The notes under the pieces are model-generated. The model saw only the letters and a program-made list of their open reading frames with translations, was not told the DNA's origin and ran no database searches. 64,000 nucleotides of DNA, taken from the NCBI RefSeq assembly GCF_018135625.1, contig NZ_CP073078.1, positions 4,930,501 through 4,994,500 on the forward strand. Direction: 5' to 3'. Position numbers and translations under genes: made by a program. Of the stretch, positions 36,075 to 46,082 are shown piece by piece; the first letter of the stretch is position 1; every line of letters starts with the position of its first letter. Source of the DNA: Phenylobacterium montanum (GTDB lineage: Bacteria; Pseudomonadota; Alphaproteobacteria; Caulobacterales; Caulobacteraceae).

Positions 36075-39029
36075 ATGATGTTCAAGGCCCACCTTCGCGC
36101 AGGCGTGGCGGCGATCTGCATCGCCAGCCTCTGCGCGCCCGTGGGCGTGGCCAAGCCGGCCGCCTCGCCGGAGGCCCTGCAGCAGCAGGGACCGCTGGAT
36201 ATCCGCGTGGCCCAGGCCAAGGACATTTCGCGCATCGAGTTCCGCTGGGCCGGCGGCGCGCGCGTCACCAGCCGTCGTGACGGCCAGACCCTCACCCTCC
36301 GCTTCTCCCGCTACGCCAAGCCCGACATGACCCGTCTCCGGGTCGATCCGCCGCGCTGGCTCAAGGCAGGCCAGGACGCCAAGGTCGGCGGGGCCCTGCA
36401 GATCACTCTGACCCTTGAGGAAGGCGCCGACGCCAAGGTGGGCGAGGCGGACGGGGCGACCTTCGTCAACATCTTCTCCGCAAAGTCGGCCGAGACCCAG
36501 CCGGTTCCGGCCGCGCCGCAGACGGCTCAGGCCGCCGCCCAGCCGGCCGGTCCGCCCAAGCCGATGGTCCCGCCGCCGCATCCCGACGCTGTGCCCGCCG
36601 GCGGGGTGGTCAAGATGACCGCCGAGATGGCCAACGGCCACGTCCTGCTACGCTTCCCCTGGAAATCGCCCCTGGGCGCGGCTGTGTTCCGCCGGGGCGG
36701 CGCGATCTGGGTGGTGTTCGACAGCGCCGCGCGGCTCGACCTCTCCGGAGCGCCGCATGGCTTCCGCCAGGTCGGCGAAATGCGGGCCGTGCAGGGCGCC
36801 GACTATTCCGCGGTGCGCATCGACGCGCCGCCGGACATCAACGCCGCCGCCATCGCCGAGGGCGGGACCTGGACGGTGGTGCTGGCCTCCGGCCCGACCC
36901 AGGGCGCCGAGCAGGTCAAGATCGGCCGCAACCAGGCCTCGCCGGCCGCCGGCCTGACCGTGACCATGGCCGGCTCGACCAAGGCGGTGTGGGTCGACGA
37001 TCCGGTGGTCGGCGACAAGATCGGCGTCGTCACCGCGCTCTCCCCCGCCAAGGGCGTGCCGGGGCGGCGAGAGTTCGTCGACCTGGCCCTGCTGGACTCC
37101 GCCCAGGGGCTGGCCGTCGAGCCGTCCCGAGAGGACATCGCCATCGCCACCGACGGCGACATCGTCGACATCGGCCGGCCGAACGGCCTGTCGCTCTCTC
37201 CCCAAGCGGTGCTGGCCCGAAGCGGGCAGGGCGGCCAGACCGCCGAGCAGCTCGCCGCGCCGCAGCCTGCCTCCCTGCCGGGCCTGGTGGAATACAACGA
37301 GTGGTCCAAGCTGGGCTCTGACGGCTTCGTCGGCCGCTACGACGCCCTGCAGCGGGCCGCCGCCAACGAGGTCGCCAGCGGCCAGGGCGGCCAGGCGCCG
37401 GAGACCAAGGCCCGCATGGCCCTGGCCCGCTTCCTGATCGGCTCCCAGCTGGCCTTCGAGGCCATCGGCGTGCTGGACATGACCGGCAAGGCCAACCAGA
37501 GCCTGCTGGGTGATCCCGAGTTCCGCGCCCTGCGCGGCGCGGCCAAGGCCATGGCCGGGCGCTACAAGGAGGCGCAGGCCGACCTTTCCACCCCGTCGAT
37601 CGCCGACGATCCGGCCTCCAGCCTCTGGCGCGGCTACGTGGCTCAGAAGCTGGGCGAGAACGCCGACGCCCGCGCCGCCTTCGCCTCCGGGGCGGCGGCC
37701 CTGTTCCAGTTCGATCCCCTCTGGCGCGCCCGCTTCGCCCGGGCCGACGCCGAGGCCGCCCTGGCCCTGGGCCAGCTTCCGGTCGCGGAAGTCGCGGTGG
37801 ACGACGCCCTCAGGAGCACTGGGCTCGACCCGGACGAGGAGCTGGCCACACGCCTTGTCCAGGCCCGCCTGTTCGAGGCCCAGGGGCAGAAGGCGAGGGC
37901 GCTTCGGGTCTATCAGGCCATTTCGGCCGCGCGCATGGACTATCTGGCGGCGCCGGCGCAGCTGCACGCCACCCAGATCCGCTTCGACACCGGCCAGATC
38001 ACGCCGATCCAGGCCGCCAATTCCCTGGACGGTCTGCGCTATCGCTGGCGCGGCGACGCCACCGAACTCGACACCATCCGCGAGCTCGGCCAGATCTACA
38101 TCAGCCTCGGCCGCTATCGCGAGGCGCTCGAGGCCCTGCGCTCCGCCGGCCAGCGCCTGCCCGACCTGCCCCAGGCGGTGCAGTTGCAGGACGACCTGAG
38201 GAACGCCTTCCGCACCCTGTTCCTCGACGGCCAGGCCGACGGCCTGCAGCCGATCCAGGCCCTGGCCCTGTTCTACGACTTCAAGGAGTTGACCCCGGTC
38301 GGCGCCGATGGCGACCAGATGGTGCGCCGCCTGGCTCGCCGCCTGGTGGATGTGGACCTCTTGAGCCAGGCCGCCGACCTCCTGAAATACCAGGCCGAAC
38401 ATCGCCTGGACGGGGTGCCCCGGGCCGAGGTGGCCACCGACCTGGCCACCATCCAGTTGATGAACCGTCAGCCCGAGGCGGCGATCGAGGCGTTGAACAG
38501 CTCGCGATCCACCCTCTTGCCGACCGCGCTCACCGCGCAGCGGCGGCTGATCGAGGCGCGCGCCTGGCTGGGGCTCGGGCAATACGACCACGCCCTGGAG
38601 ATCCTGGAGAACGACAAGGCGCCCGACGCCGACTCCATCCGCGCCGAGGTCGATTGGAAGAAGCACGACTGGGCCGGCGCCAGCGCCCTGTTCGAGCGCC
38701 GCCTGGGCGATCGCTGGAAGAACCCGGCGCCGCTGAATCCGGATGAGGAGGCGGCCCTGCTGCGCGCCGGCGTGGCCTTGAGCCTCGCGGGCGACGAGGC
38801 CGGCCTCACCCGCCTCCGCACCCGCTATCAGGGCTACGTCAACGGCTCGCATGCGCCGGACGCCTTGCGCGTGGCCCTGTCGGGCCTGAATGGCGCCCAG
38901 CTGACCGGCAGCGACTTCACCAAGGCCGCCGCCGAAAACGACAGCTTCGCCAGCTGGGTGCAGTCGATGAAGCAGCGCTTCCGCGACTCCAGCAACCAGG
39001 CCTCCGCCGCGACCCCGCCCCGGGGGTGA
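36075..39029 (+). CDS. Large periplasmic TPR protein of the fliLM operon
   Basis: 984 residues from ATG at 36075 with a Sec signal (MMFKAHLRAGVAAICIASLC..., cleavage near GVAKPA). Residues about 35-300 are beta-rich with two similar units (IRVAQAKDISRIEFRWAGG / VLLRFPWKSPLGAAVFRRGG), resembling repeated AMIN-like strands. Residues about 400-950 are TPR-like helical repeats (ARFLIGSQLAFEAIGVLDM, LGQIYISLGRYREALEALR, ARAWLGLGQYDHALEILEN). I recognise no named protein. It is ten bases after the MotE-like gene, so a role in the periplasmic part of the flagellum or pole is likely. The signal peptide and TPR call are firm, the rest inferred. Confidence 0.85.
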   Translation: MMFKAHLRAGVAAICIASLCAPVGVAKPAASPEALQQQGPLDIRVAQAKDISRIEFRWAGGARVTSRRDGQTLTLRFSRYAKPDMTRLRVDPPRWLKAGQDAKVGGALQITLTLEEGADAKVGEADGATFVNIFSAKSAETQPVPAAPQTAQAAAQPAGPPKPMVPPPHPDAVPAGGVVKMTAEMANGHVLLRFPWKSPLGAAVFRRGGAIWVVFDSAARLDLSGAPHGFRQVGEMRAVQGADYSAVRIDAPPDINAAAIAEGGTWTVVLASGPTQGAEQVKIGRNQASPAAGLTVTMAGSTKAVWVDDPVVGDKIGVVTALSPAKGVPGRREFVDLALLDSAQGLAVEPSREDIAIATDGDIVDIGRPNGLSLSPQAVLARSGQGGQTAEQLAAPQPASLPGLVEYNEWSKLGSDGFVGRYDALQRAAANEVASGQGGQAPETKARMALARFLIGSQLAFEAIGVLDMTGKANQSLLGDPEFRALRGAAKAMAGRYKEAQADLSTPSIADDPASSLWRGYVAQKLGENADARAAFASGAAALFQFDPLWRARFARADAEAALALGQLPVAEVAVDDALRSTGLDPDEELATRLVQARLFEAQGQKARALRVYQAISAARMDYLAAPAQLHATQIRFDTGQITPIQAANSLDGLRYRWRGDATELDTIRELGQIYISLGRYREALEALRSAGQRLPDLPQAVQLQDDLRNAFRTLFLDGQADGLQPIQALALFYDFKELTPVGADGDQMVRRLARRLVDVDLLSQAADLLKYQAEHRLDGVPRAEVATDLATIQLMNRQPEAAIEALNSSRSTLLPTALTAQRRLIEARAWLGLGQYDHALEILENDKAPDADSIRAEVDWKKHDWAGASALFERRLGDRWKNPAPLNPDEEAALLRAGVALSLAGDEAGLTRLRTRYQGYVNGSHAPDALRVALSGLNGAQLTGSDFTKAAAENDSFASWVQSMKQRFRDSSNQASAATPPRG

Positions 39030-39139
39030 TGTCCAGCGTTTGAACCGCAAAGCTTGACGCAGGCATTCACCGTCGACGGCGCGTTGCCGGCGGTCGAAGC
39101 CTATGCGAGGTTGCGCCGTCCGGGACCTGGGAGGCGCAC

Positions 39140-40063
39140 ATGATCGCCCGTAATCTGCTCGGCTTGGCCTCGTTCGCCGCTATCGCCTTGAGCCTTTCGT
39201 CGCCCGTCTGGGCCAGCGGCGGCGGGGGCGGCGGCATGGGCGGCATGCCCAGCATGGAGGCCCCCCAATACGACCCGGTGGTCGAGTACCAGAACGGCAT
39301 CGCCGCGCTGAAGGGCGGCGACTACAAGGCCGCCGAGCGCGACTTCGACCACGTGCTGGACGTGGCGCCGAAGAACGCCGACGCCCTGTCGATGATGGGC
39401 CTGGCCAAAAGCGGCAAGGGCGACCTGAAGGGGGCGCAGCGCTTCTACGAGCGGGCGCTGAAGGTTGATCCTCAGCAGATCCTGGCCCGGCGAGAGCTGG
39501 CCGTGACCCTGGCCAAAACCGGCCAGGCCGACAAGGCCAATACCGAACTGGCGACCCTGAAGGCCCGGTCCGACGCCTGCGCCGGCAGCTGCGCCGACGC
39601 GGCCGACCTGAAGGCGGCGATCGACGCGGTCAGCGCCGCCCTGACCCCCTCGGCCGAGGCGACCAAGTCGCCGGCCAGCCTGCTCCTGACTGATCCGGGC
39701 GCCGGCGACCGCTCCTATGTGGACGCGGTGAGGCTTATCAATCTCGGCCGCTATGATCAGGCCCTGTCGGCGCTGAAAGGCGCGCAGGCGGTGTTCGGAC
39801 CGCATCCGGACGTCTTGACCTATATCGGCTACGCCAACCGCAAGATGGGCCGCTACGACCTCGCCGAGACCTACTATCGCCAGGCCCTGTCGGTGGCGCC
39901 CAATCATCGCGGCGCGACGGAGTACTATGGCGAGCTGATGGTCGAGCGCGGCGACCTCGCCGGCGCCCGCCACATGCTGGCCACGTTGGACACCATCTGC
40001 AGCTTCGGCTGCGCCGAGGCGGAGGACCTGCGTCGGTGGATCGACCACGGCGTTCAGCCCTAA
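39140..40063 (+). CDS. Secreted tetratricopeptide-repeat protein
   Basis: 307 residues with a Sec signal (MIARNLLGLASFAAIALSLS..., cleavage after VWA), a short Gly/Met-rich stretch (SGGGGGGMGGMPSME) and TPR units (AALKGGDYKAAERDFDHVLD, GAQRFYERALKVDPQQILAR, LINLGRYDQALSALKGAQAV, YANRKMGRYDLAETYYRQAL). Two Cys pairs (DACAGSCAD and TICSFGCAE) could form disulfides. It probably binds proteins in the periplasm. It follows the 984-residue TPR gene by 110 bases, and a long palindromic repeat follows. Confidence 0.82.
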   Translation: MIARNLLGLASFAAIALSLSSPVWASGGGGGGMGGMPSMEAPQYDPVVEYQNGIAALKGGDYKAAERDFDHVLDVAPKNADALSMMGLAKSGKGDLKGAQRFYERALKVDPQQILARRELAVTLAKTGQADKANTELATLKARSDACAGSCADAADLKAAIDAVSAALTPSAEATKSPASLLLTDPGAGDRSYVDAVRLINLGRYDQALSALKGAQAVFGPHPDVLTYIGYANRKMGRYDLAETYYRQALSVAPNHRGATEYYGELMVERGDLAGARHMLATLDTICSFGCAEAEDLRRWIDHGVQP

Positions 40064-40105
40064 CGACGGTTGGTGTGAACTTGGAGAGGCCGCCAGCAGC
40101 GGCGA

Positions 40106-40229
40106 GCCCCCTCCACCATGCTTCGCATGGTCCCCCTCCCCCAATGGGGGAGGAATGGTCGCGACGGCAGGGCCTTCAATTCCTCCCCCATTGGGGGAGG
40201 GGGACCGCCCGCAGGGCGGTGGAGGGGGC
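40106..40229. repeat. Long imperfect inverted repeat (REP-like element)
   Basis: Two roughly 51-base arms (40106-40156 and 40179-40229) face each other around a 22-base centre. Each arm contains an inner hairpin: CACCATGCTTCGCATGGT in the left arm, ACCGCCCGCAGGGCGGT in the right. The arms share CCCCCTCCCCCAATGGGGGAGGAA. It lies between the TPR gene and the cytochrome-like gene and its right end forms the predicted start of the latter. Confidence 0.9.
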
Positions 40230-41148
40230 TTGCCGTTTCATCGGCCTCGCAAGCCTGATCCTCCTAGCCGCCGCCGATGCGCCGGCCTGGACCAGCCTGC
40301 GTGCGGCGCGGTGGATGTCGGCGGACGCTGATCCGGCCCGCGTGCTGGGGACGGTCGAGGCCGAGTGCCTGCGGCCCACGACCGGCGACGAGGCCTATCT
40401 GGTCGAGGTCGGGCGGGCCGCGTTTCGAACGCCGCTGCTCTTGGGCGGGCAGGCGGCGAGGGCGGGGATCGCCTGCGACTCCTGCCACCAGGGCGGCCGG
40501 CGCAATCCCGACTTCGCGTTCCCCGGCCTTTCCGGCGCGCCGGGGACGGCCGACGTGACCACGGCCCTTTTCTCTTCGCACCGCGACGACGGGATCGACA
40601 ACCCGATCCCCATCCCCGACCTCGGCGGACCCAAGGTGCGCCTGCGTATCCCCCAGGACCCCGCCAGTCTGCAGCATTTCATCCACGGCCAGGTCACCGA
40701 GGAGTTCAACGGCGCCGAGCCGCCGCCTGCGGTGCTGCAGGGCCTGGCCGCCTATGTCCGCGCCCTGGACCCTGGCGCCTGCCCGGCCGACGAGCGCAGA
40801 GCGCTGCTTGCCGGCGACTACGCCGCCGATGCGGCGCGCGCGGTCAGGGCGGCGATGGCGGCGCTGGAACACAAGGATGCGATCACGGCGGCCCTTATGC
40901 TGGAGGCGGCCCGCAGCCGCCTGGGCCTGATCTACGAGCGCTATGATCAGCCCGAGGCCGGCCCCGCGCGGGCCTTCTTGAAAAGCGCCGACGCCGACCT
41001 CGCTGCGGCGCTGGAGCGGGTCCGGCACGGCGATGGCGGAGCGAGCCAAGCCCTGGCGGCCTGGCTGGTGCGGCTGGGGCCGCGGATGAAACTGGTCACG
41101 GCGGAAGAGGCCGGCTCGCTGTTCGCCCCGGCGCGGCTGAGGCGCTAG
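40219..41148 (+). CDS. c-type cytochrome-like protein with one CxxCH
   Basis: 309 residues from a GTG at 40219 that lies inside the right arm of the repeat. The signal peptide follows at once (RFIGLASLILLAAADAPAWT). One haem motif CDSCH at residues 86-90 is seen, within a stretch (GRAAFRTPLLLGGQAARAGI, HQGGRRNPDFAFPGLSG, NPIPIPDLGGPK) reminiscent of di-haem peroxidase/MauG-type cytochromes, though a second CxxCH is missing. The C-terminal 120 residues are helical. A long reading frame upstream of the GTG is only repeat DNA. It converges with fliP, overlapping by four bases. Confidence 0.75.
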   Translation: MEGACRFIGLASLILLAAADAPAWTSLRAARWMSADADPARVLGTVEAECLRPTTGDEAYLVEVGRAAFRTPLLLGGQAARAGIACDSCHQGGRRNPDFAFPGLSGAPGTADVTTALFSSHRDDGIDNPIPIPDLGGPKVRLRIPQDPASLQHFIHGQVTEEFNGAEPPPAVLQGLAAYVRALDPGACPADERRALLAGDYAADAARAVRAAMAALEHKDAITAALMLEAARSRLGLIYERYDQPEAGPARAFLKSADADLAAALERVRHGDGGASQALAAWLVRLGPRMKLVTAEEAGSLFAPARLRR

Positions 41149-41957
41149 TTCACCCCCAGCCCGTGGTGGAAGCTCTCCACCAGGCTGCCGGCGACCAGGC
41201 GCCAGCCGTCGACGAGCACGAAGAAGATCAGCTTGAAGGGCAGGGACACCACCACCGGCGGCAGCATCATCATGCCCATGCTCATCAGCACGCTGGCCAC
41301 GACGAGATCGATCACAAGGAACGGCACGAACAGCAGAAAGCCGATCTCGAACGCCCGCTTCAGCTCCGAGATCATGAAGGCGGGGGTGACCACGTGGACC
41401 GGCAGGTCCATCAGGTGCTGGGGCTTGGGAACCCGGGCCAGGCGCACGAACAGGGCCAGGTCGTCGCGGTTGACCTGGTTCAGCATGAAGGCCTTCACCG
41501 GCGCCGCCGAGGCGTTGAAGGCCTGGGGCAGCTCCATCTTCTTGTCCATCAGGGGCTTGATGCCCGCGTCGTAGCTGGCCTGGAAGGTCGGGGCCATGAC
41601 GATGGCGGTCAGGAACATGGCCAGGCTGATCAAGACCGCATTGGGCGGGCTCTGCTGCAGGCCCATGGCGGTGCGCAGCAGGCTCAGCACCACCACCATG
41701 CGCACGAACGAGGTGGTCATGATCACGATCGAGGGCGCCAGCGACAGCACGGTCAGCAGCGCCGCCAGCTGGATCACCCGTTCGGTCAGGCCGCCGCCTG
41801 TGCCGAGGTTGATATTGACCTGCTGGGCCACGGCGATGGCGGGAAAGATCAGGCTGCCGGCGGTGGTCAGGGCGGCCATGCCCAACGCCCGGCGCAGGTC
41901 CGAGGGCTCGAGTTCGCGGCGGAACAGGCGCTTCAGCGCGGCGGTGATCGGGCGCAT
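41145..41957 (-). CDS. fliP: Flagellar export gate protein FliP
   Basis: 270 residues. After an N-terminal extension and cleavable signal-like segment (ALTTAGSLIFPAIAVAQQVN) come four membrane helices with FliP signatures: LSLAPSIVIMTTSFVRMVVV, LRTAMGLQQSPPNAVLISLA, FMISELKRAFEIGFLLFVPF and LPPVVVSLPFKLIFFVLVDG. With FliQ and FliR it builds the type III export gate. The genes fliO and fliP are four bases apart. Confidence 0.96.
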   Translation of the reverse strand: MRPITAALKRLFRRELEPSDLRRALGMAALTTAGSLIFPAIAVAQQVNINLGTGGGLTERVIQLAALLTVLSLAPSIVIMTTSFVRMVVVLSLLRTAMGLQQSPPNAVLISLAMFLTAIVMAPTFQASYDAGIKPLMDKKMELPQAFNASAAPVKAFMLNQVNRDDLALFVRLARVPKPQHLMDLPVHVVTPAFMISELKRAFEIGFLLFVPFLVIDLVVASVLMSMGMMMLPPVVVSLPFKLIFFVLVDGWRLVAGSLVESFHHGLGVN

Positions 41958-41961
41958 GGCG

Positions 41962-42255
41962 TCAGGCCTCCTCGGGCTTCGGGATCGGGCGCGCGGCGCC
42001 TTGGGCCACCACCTGCCCCTCGCCCAGCAGCAGCAGCCGCTCCTCGGCGTCGAAGCGCACCAGCACCAGGCGGCGGGCGGGGTCCAGCACCAGGGTCTCG
42101 ACCACGCTCAGGCGCCGCTCGCGGCCTGCCTGCAGTCCCTGCAGCCGCTTGATCGTCTCCGGGCCATAGCGGCGCAGGGCGACCACGCAGAGCCCGATCA
42201 GGCCCAGCGTGACGGCCAGGCCCAGGATCATGCGGGCGATGTCGGCGATGAACAT
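41962..42255 (-). CDS. fliO: Flagellar biosynthesis protein FliO
   Basis: 97 residues from ATG at 42255 (MFIADIARMILGLAVTLGLI): one membrane segment, then a short cytoplasmic domain with RRLSVVETLVLDPARRLVLV and LLLLGEGQVVAQGAA, the FliO core. It aids assembly of the FliP ring. An in-frame ATG at 42342 is rejected since it would overlap the CtrA box. The operon fliO-fliP is divergent from flgB. Confidence 0.88.
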   Translation of the reverse strand: MFIADIARMILGLAVTLGLIGLCVVALRRYGPETIKRLQGLQAGRERRLSVVETLVLDPARRLVLVRFDAEERLLLLGEGQVVAQGAARPIPKPEEA

Positions 42256-42323
42256 GGCGCGGCCTTCTGGCGGTCCCAAATCAGGGCGCGCAGACCCTGC
42301 AGCCTTCTTGTGCCTCCAGGTCG

Positions 42324-42340
42324 TTAATGGCCGATTAACC
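42324..42340. promoter_or_regulatory. CtrA box, fliO-proximal
   Basis: TTAA-TGGCCGA-TTAACC is an exact TTAA-N7-TTAAC CtrA consensus, 69 bases upstream of the fliO start on the minus strand. One of two perfect boxes in the fliO/flgB gap; this one is best placed for fliO. Confidence 0.8.
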
Positions 42341-42398
42341 ATAAATTCCGGGGCCGCCTGGGCGCCGCGACAGGGCGCCGCAGGGGGCGAAAAACGTG

Positions 42399-42415
42399 GT
42401 TAATCCGCAATTAAC
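42399..42415. promoter_or_regulatory. CtrA box, flgB-proximal
   Basis: GGTTAA-TCCGCAA-TTAACC is both an exact TTAA-N7-TTAACC CtrA box and a symmetric dyad (outer GGTTAA/TTAACC). It ends 22 bases before the flgB ATG, so CtrA here would overlap or lie near the -35 to start region of flgB. Confidence 0.8.
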
Positions 42416-42437
42416 CCGGATCCCTCACGTTGAGGGC

Positions 42438-42881
42438 ATGGCCGCGCTGGACGACATCCCGCTGTTTTCGATGCTGAAGAGCCACCTGGGCTATCTCAGC
42501 GAAAAGCAGCGCCTCATCGCCCAGAATGTCGCCAACGCCGACACGCCCGGCTTCACGCCGCAGGACCTCAACGACTTCACCACGCCCCTGGGGGCCAAGG
42601 GCGCCGCGCCGCTGGCCATGACCCCGGTGTCGATGTCGGTGACGCCGGCCCTGACCAACCCGATGCACATGGAGCCGCCCGCAGGCTCGGCTTCCAAGTC
42701 CTGGCAGACCAAGGCCGCTCCAGACTCCGAGACCAAGATGGACGGCAACCAGGTCGTGCTCGAAGAGCAGATGATCAAGATGTCCGAAGCGCGCCAGAAC
42801 TACGACGCCGGGATCGGCTTCTACGAGAAATCCCTCAACATGCTCCAGACCGCGATCCGCGCGCCTGGAAAGGGCCAATAG
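42438..42881 (+). CDS. flgB: Flagellar basal-body rod protein FlgB
   Basis: 147 residues from the ATG at 42438 (MAALDDIPLFSMLKSHLGYL), followed by AQNVANADTPGFTPQDLNDF, the rod-protein signature, and a C-terminal MIKMSEARQNYDAGIGFYEK. It forms the proximal rod. GAGGG before the ATG is a ribosome site. An in-frame ATG at 42396 would overlap the CtrA box and is unlikely. First gene of flgB-flgC-fliE. Confidence 0.95.
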   Translation: MAALDDIPLFSMLKSHLGYLSEKQRLIAQNVANADTPGFTPQDLNDFTTPLGAKGAAPLAMTPVSMSVTPALTNPMHMEPPAGSASKSWQTKAAPDSETKMDGNQVVLEEQMIKMSEARQNYDAGIGFYEKSLNMLQTAIRAPGKGQ

Positions 42882-42914
42882 GTCCAAGGGCCAAAGAGGA
42901 AAGGACCATGAGGC

Positions 42915-43337
42915 ATGGCCGACAGCCCCTCCAACGCCATCGCGACCATGAGCGTCGCCGCCTCGGCGCTGCGCGCGCAGCAGGCGCGCATGCGGGTCAT
43001 CGCCGAGAACATGGCCAACGCCGATTCCGTCTCGCAGTCGGCCGGCGGCAATCCTTATCAGCGTCAGGTGGCGGTGTTTTCGCCGACCGTTCTGCCGGGT
43101 GGCGGACAGGGCGTGACCATGAGCCGGGTGGTCAGGGACCAGACCCCGTTTAAGACCGAATACCGCCCCGGCCATCCGTCCGCGGACGCCAAGGGCTATG
43201 TGAAGTTGCCCAATGTCGATCCGCTGGTCGAGACCATGGACATGGGCGCCGCCCAGCGCGCCTATTCGGCCAACCTCAGCGTGATCGAGACCGCCAACGA
43301 GATGCAGACCCGCACCCTGGATCTGCTGAACAAGTAA
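42915..43337 (+). CDS. flgC: Flagellar basal-body rod protein FlgC
   Basis: 140 residues: MADSPSNAIATMSVAASALR, QARMRVIAENMANADSVSQS and YVKLPNVDPLVETMDMGAAQ, all typical. Proximal rod subunit exported by the flagellar system. The best ribosome site, GAGGAAAGGA (42896-42905), is better spaced for an out-of-frame ATG at 42908 than for the true ATG at 42915, an odd arrangement. Confidence 0.95.
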   Translation: MADSPSNAIATMSVAASALRAQQARMRVIAENMANADSVSQSAGGNPYQRQVAVFSPTVLPGGGQGVTMSRVVRDQTPFKTEYRPGHPSADAKGYVKLPNVDPLVETMDMGAAQRAYSANLSVIETANEMQTRTLDLLNK

Positions 43338-43350
43338 GGACGCCTGATCC

Positions 43351-43674
43351 GTGGTCGCTCCCTTCGCCGCCGCCAAGGCTTACGCCCAGATCCAGGCCCA
43401 GGCGGCCAACATCGCCTCGTCCGCGACCCCGGCCAACGCCGCCAAGGGCGCCGATGCGCACGGCTTCGGCGAGATCCTGAAGACGGCGATGCAGGACGCC
43501 ATGCAGTCCGGCCACAACGCCGAGGCGCAGATGATCGCCCAGGCCAAGGGCAAGGCCGACCTGATCGACGTGGCCACCGCCATCCAGTCCGCCCAGGCCA
43601 GCCTGCAGACCGTGATGGCCGTGCGCGACCAGGTGATCTCGGCCTACAAGGAAATCATGGCCATGCCGCTCTGA
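43351..43674 (+). CDS. fliE: Flagellar hook-basal body complex protein FliE
   Basis: 107 residues from a GTG with AAGGA upstream. [20 protein letters not shown] and [20 protein letters not shown] followed by [19 protein letters not shown] are the FliE signature. It joins the MS ring to the rod. Last gene of flgB-flgC-fliE, 13 bases after flgC. Confidence 0.95.
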   Translation: MVAPFAAAKAYAQIQAQAANIASSATPANAAKGADAHGFGEILKTAMQDAMQSGHNAEAQMIAQAKGKADLIDVATAIQSAQASLQTVMAVRDQVISAYKEIMAMPL

Positions 43675-43716
43675 CGGAGCGGTGGCGCAATCGCTGAGAC
43701 TCGCTAGTCTCAGGCT

Positions 43717-44483
43717 ATGGCCGCATCGATGATCGAACTCGCCGGCGTGTCCAAGGCGTACGGCGGGGGACCGGCGGTGCGAGACCTCGACCTGTCCGTG
43801 GCGCCGGGCGCCTTCCTGGCCCTGGTCGGCGGCTCGGGTTCCGGCAAGACCACCACCCTGAAGATGATCAACGGCCTGGTGCGGCCCGACGCCGGTCGGG
43901 TGCTGCTGGATGGGGCGCCGCTGGACGAGGCGGAACCGCACCACCTCAGGCGCGGGATCGGCTACGTGTTCCAGGAAGTCGGCCTCTTTCCGCACATGAC
44001 CGTGGGCGAGAACATCGCCATCACGCCGAAACTGATGCGCCGTCCGTTCGCCGAGCGCCGGGCGCGGGCGCTGGAACTGCTGGCGTTGGTCGGCCTGCCC
44101 GAAGGCCATGCCGAGCGGATGCCGAACGCGCTCTCGGGCGGCCAGCGCCAGCGGGTAGGCGTCGCCCGCGCCCTGGCGGCGCGGCCCCGGGTGATGCTGA
44201 TGGACGAGCCCTTTGGCGCCCTCGACCCGGTGACGCGCTCGGCCCTGGGGGCGGAGTATCGCCGGCTGCACGAGCAGCTCGGTTTGACCACGGTGATGGT
44301 CACCCACGACATGACCGAGGCGGTGCTGCTGGCCGACCGTATCGCCGTGATGGCCGAGGGGCGCCTGCTGGCCGAGGGCGCGGCCGGGGCGCTGACCCGA
44401 AGCCCCGACGCGGCGGTGCGCGCGCTGTTCGAGACCCCGCGGCGCCAGGCCGAGGAGGTCCGCCGCCGGCTGGACGGCGCGGC

Positions 44484-44487
<4 letters not shown>
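43717..44487 (+). CDS. ABC transporter ATP-binding protein, osmoprotectant (OpuCA/YehX) type
   Basis: 256 residues with Walker A GGSGSGKTT, the signature LSGGQRQRVGVARAL, Walker B RVMLMDEPFGALDP and the switch His in VMVTHDMTEAV. The sequence order and the permease-binding-protein fusion downstream point to glycine-betaine/choline-type uptake. It lacks the C-terminal CBS domains of OpuCA. The stop overlaps the next start (ATGA). Confidence 0.88.
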
Positions 44488-46037
<1,550 letters not shown>

Positions 46038-46082
46038 GGGCTCGGCTTGGCGACTGGTCCTCCGTCCCCTATGTGATGGCCC

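Noticed and set aside
36648-39050. An 800-codon antisense frame over the 984-residue TPR gene
   Set aside because: Shadow frame; the plus-strand gene has a signal peptide and clear repeats.
40036-40218. N-terminal extension of the cytochrome-like protein from an ATG at 40036
   Set aside because: It would translate the end of the TPR gene in another frame and the palindromic repeat, and it puts 61 extra residues before the signal peptide.
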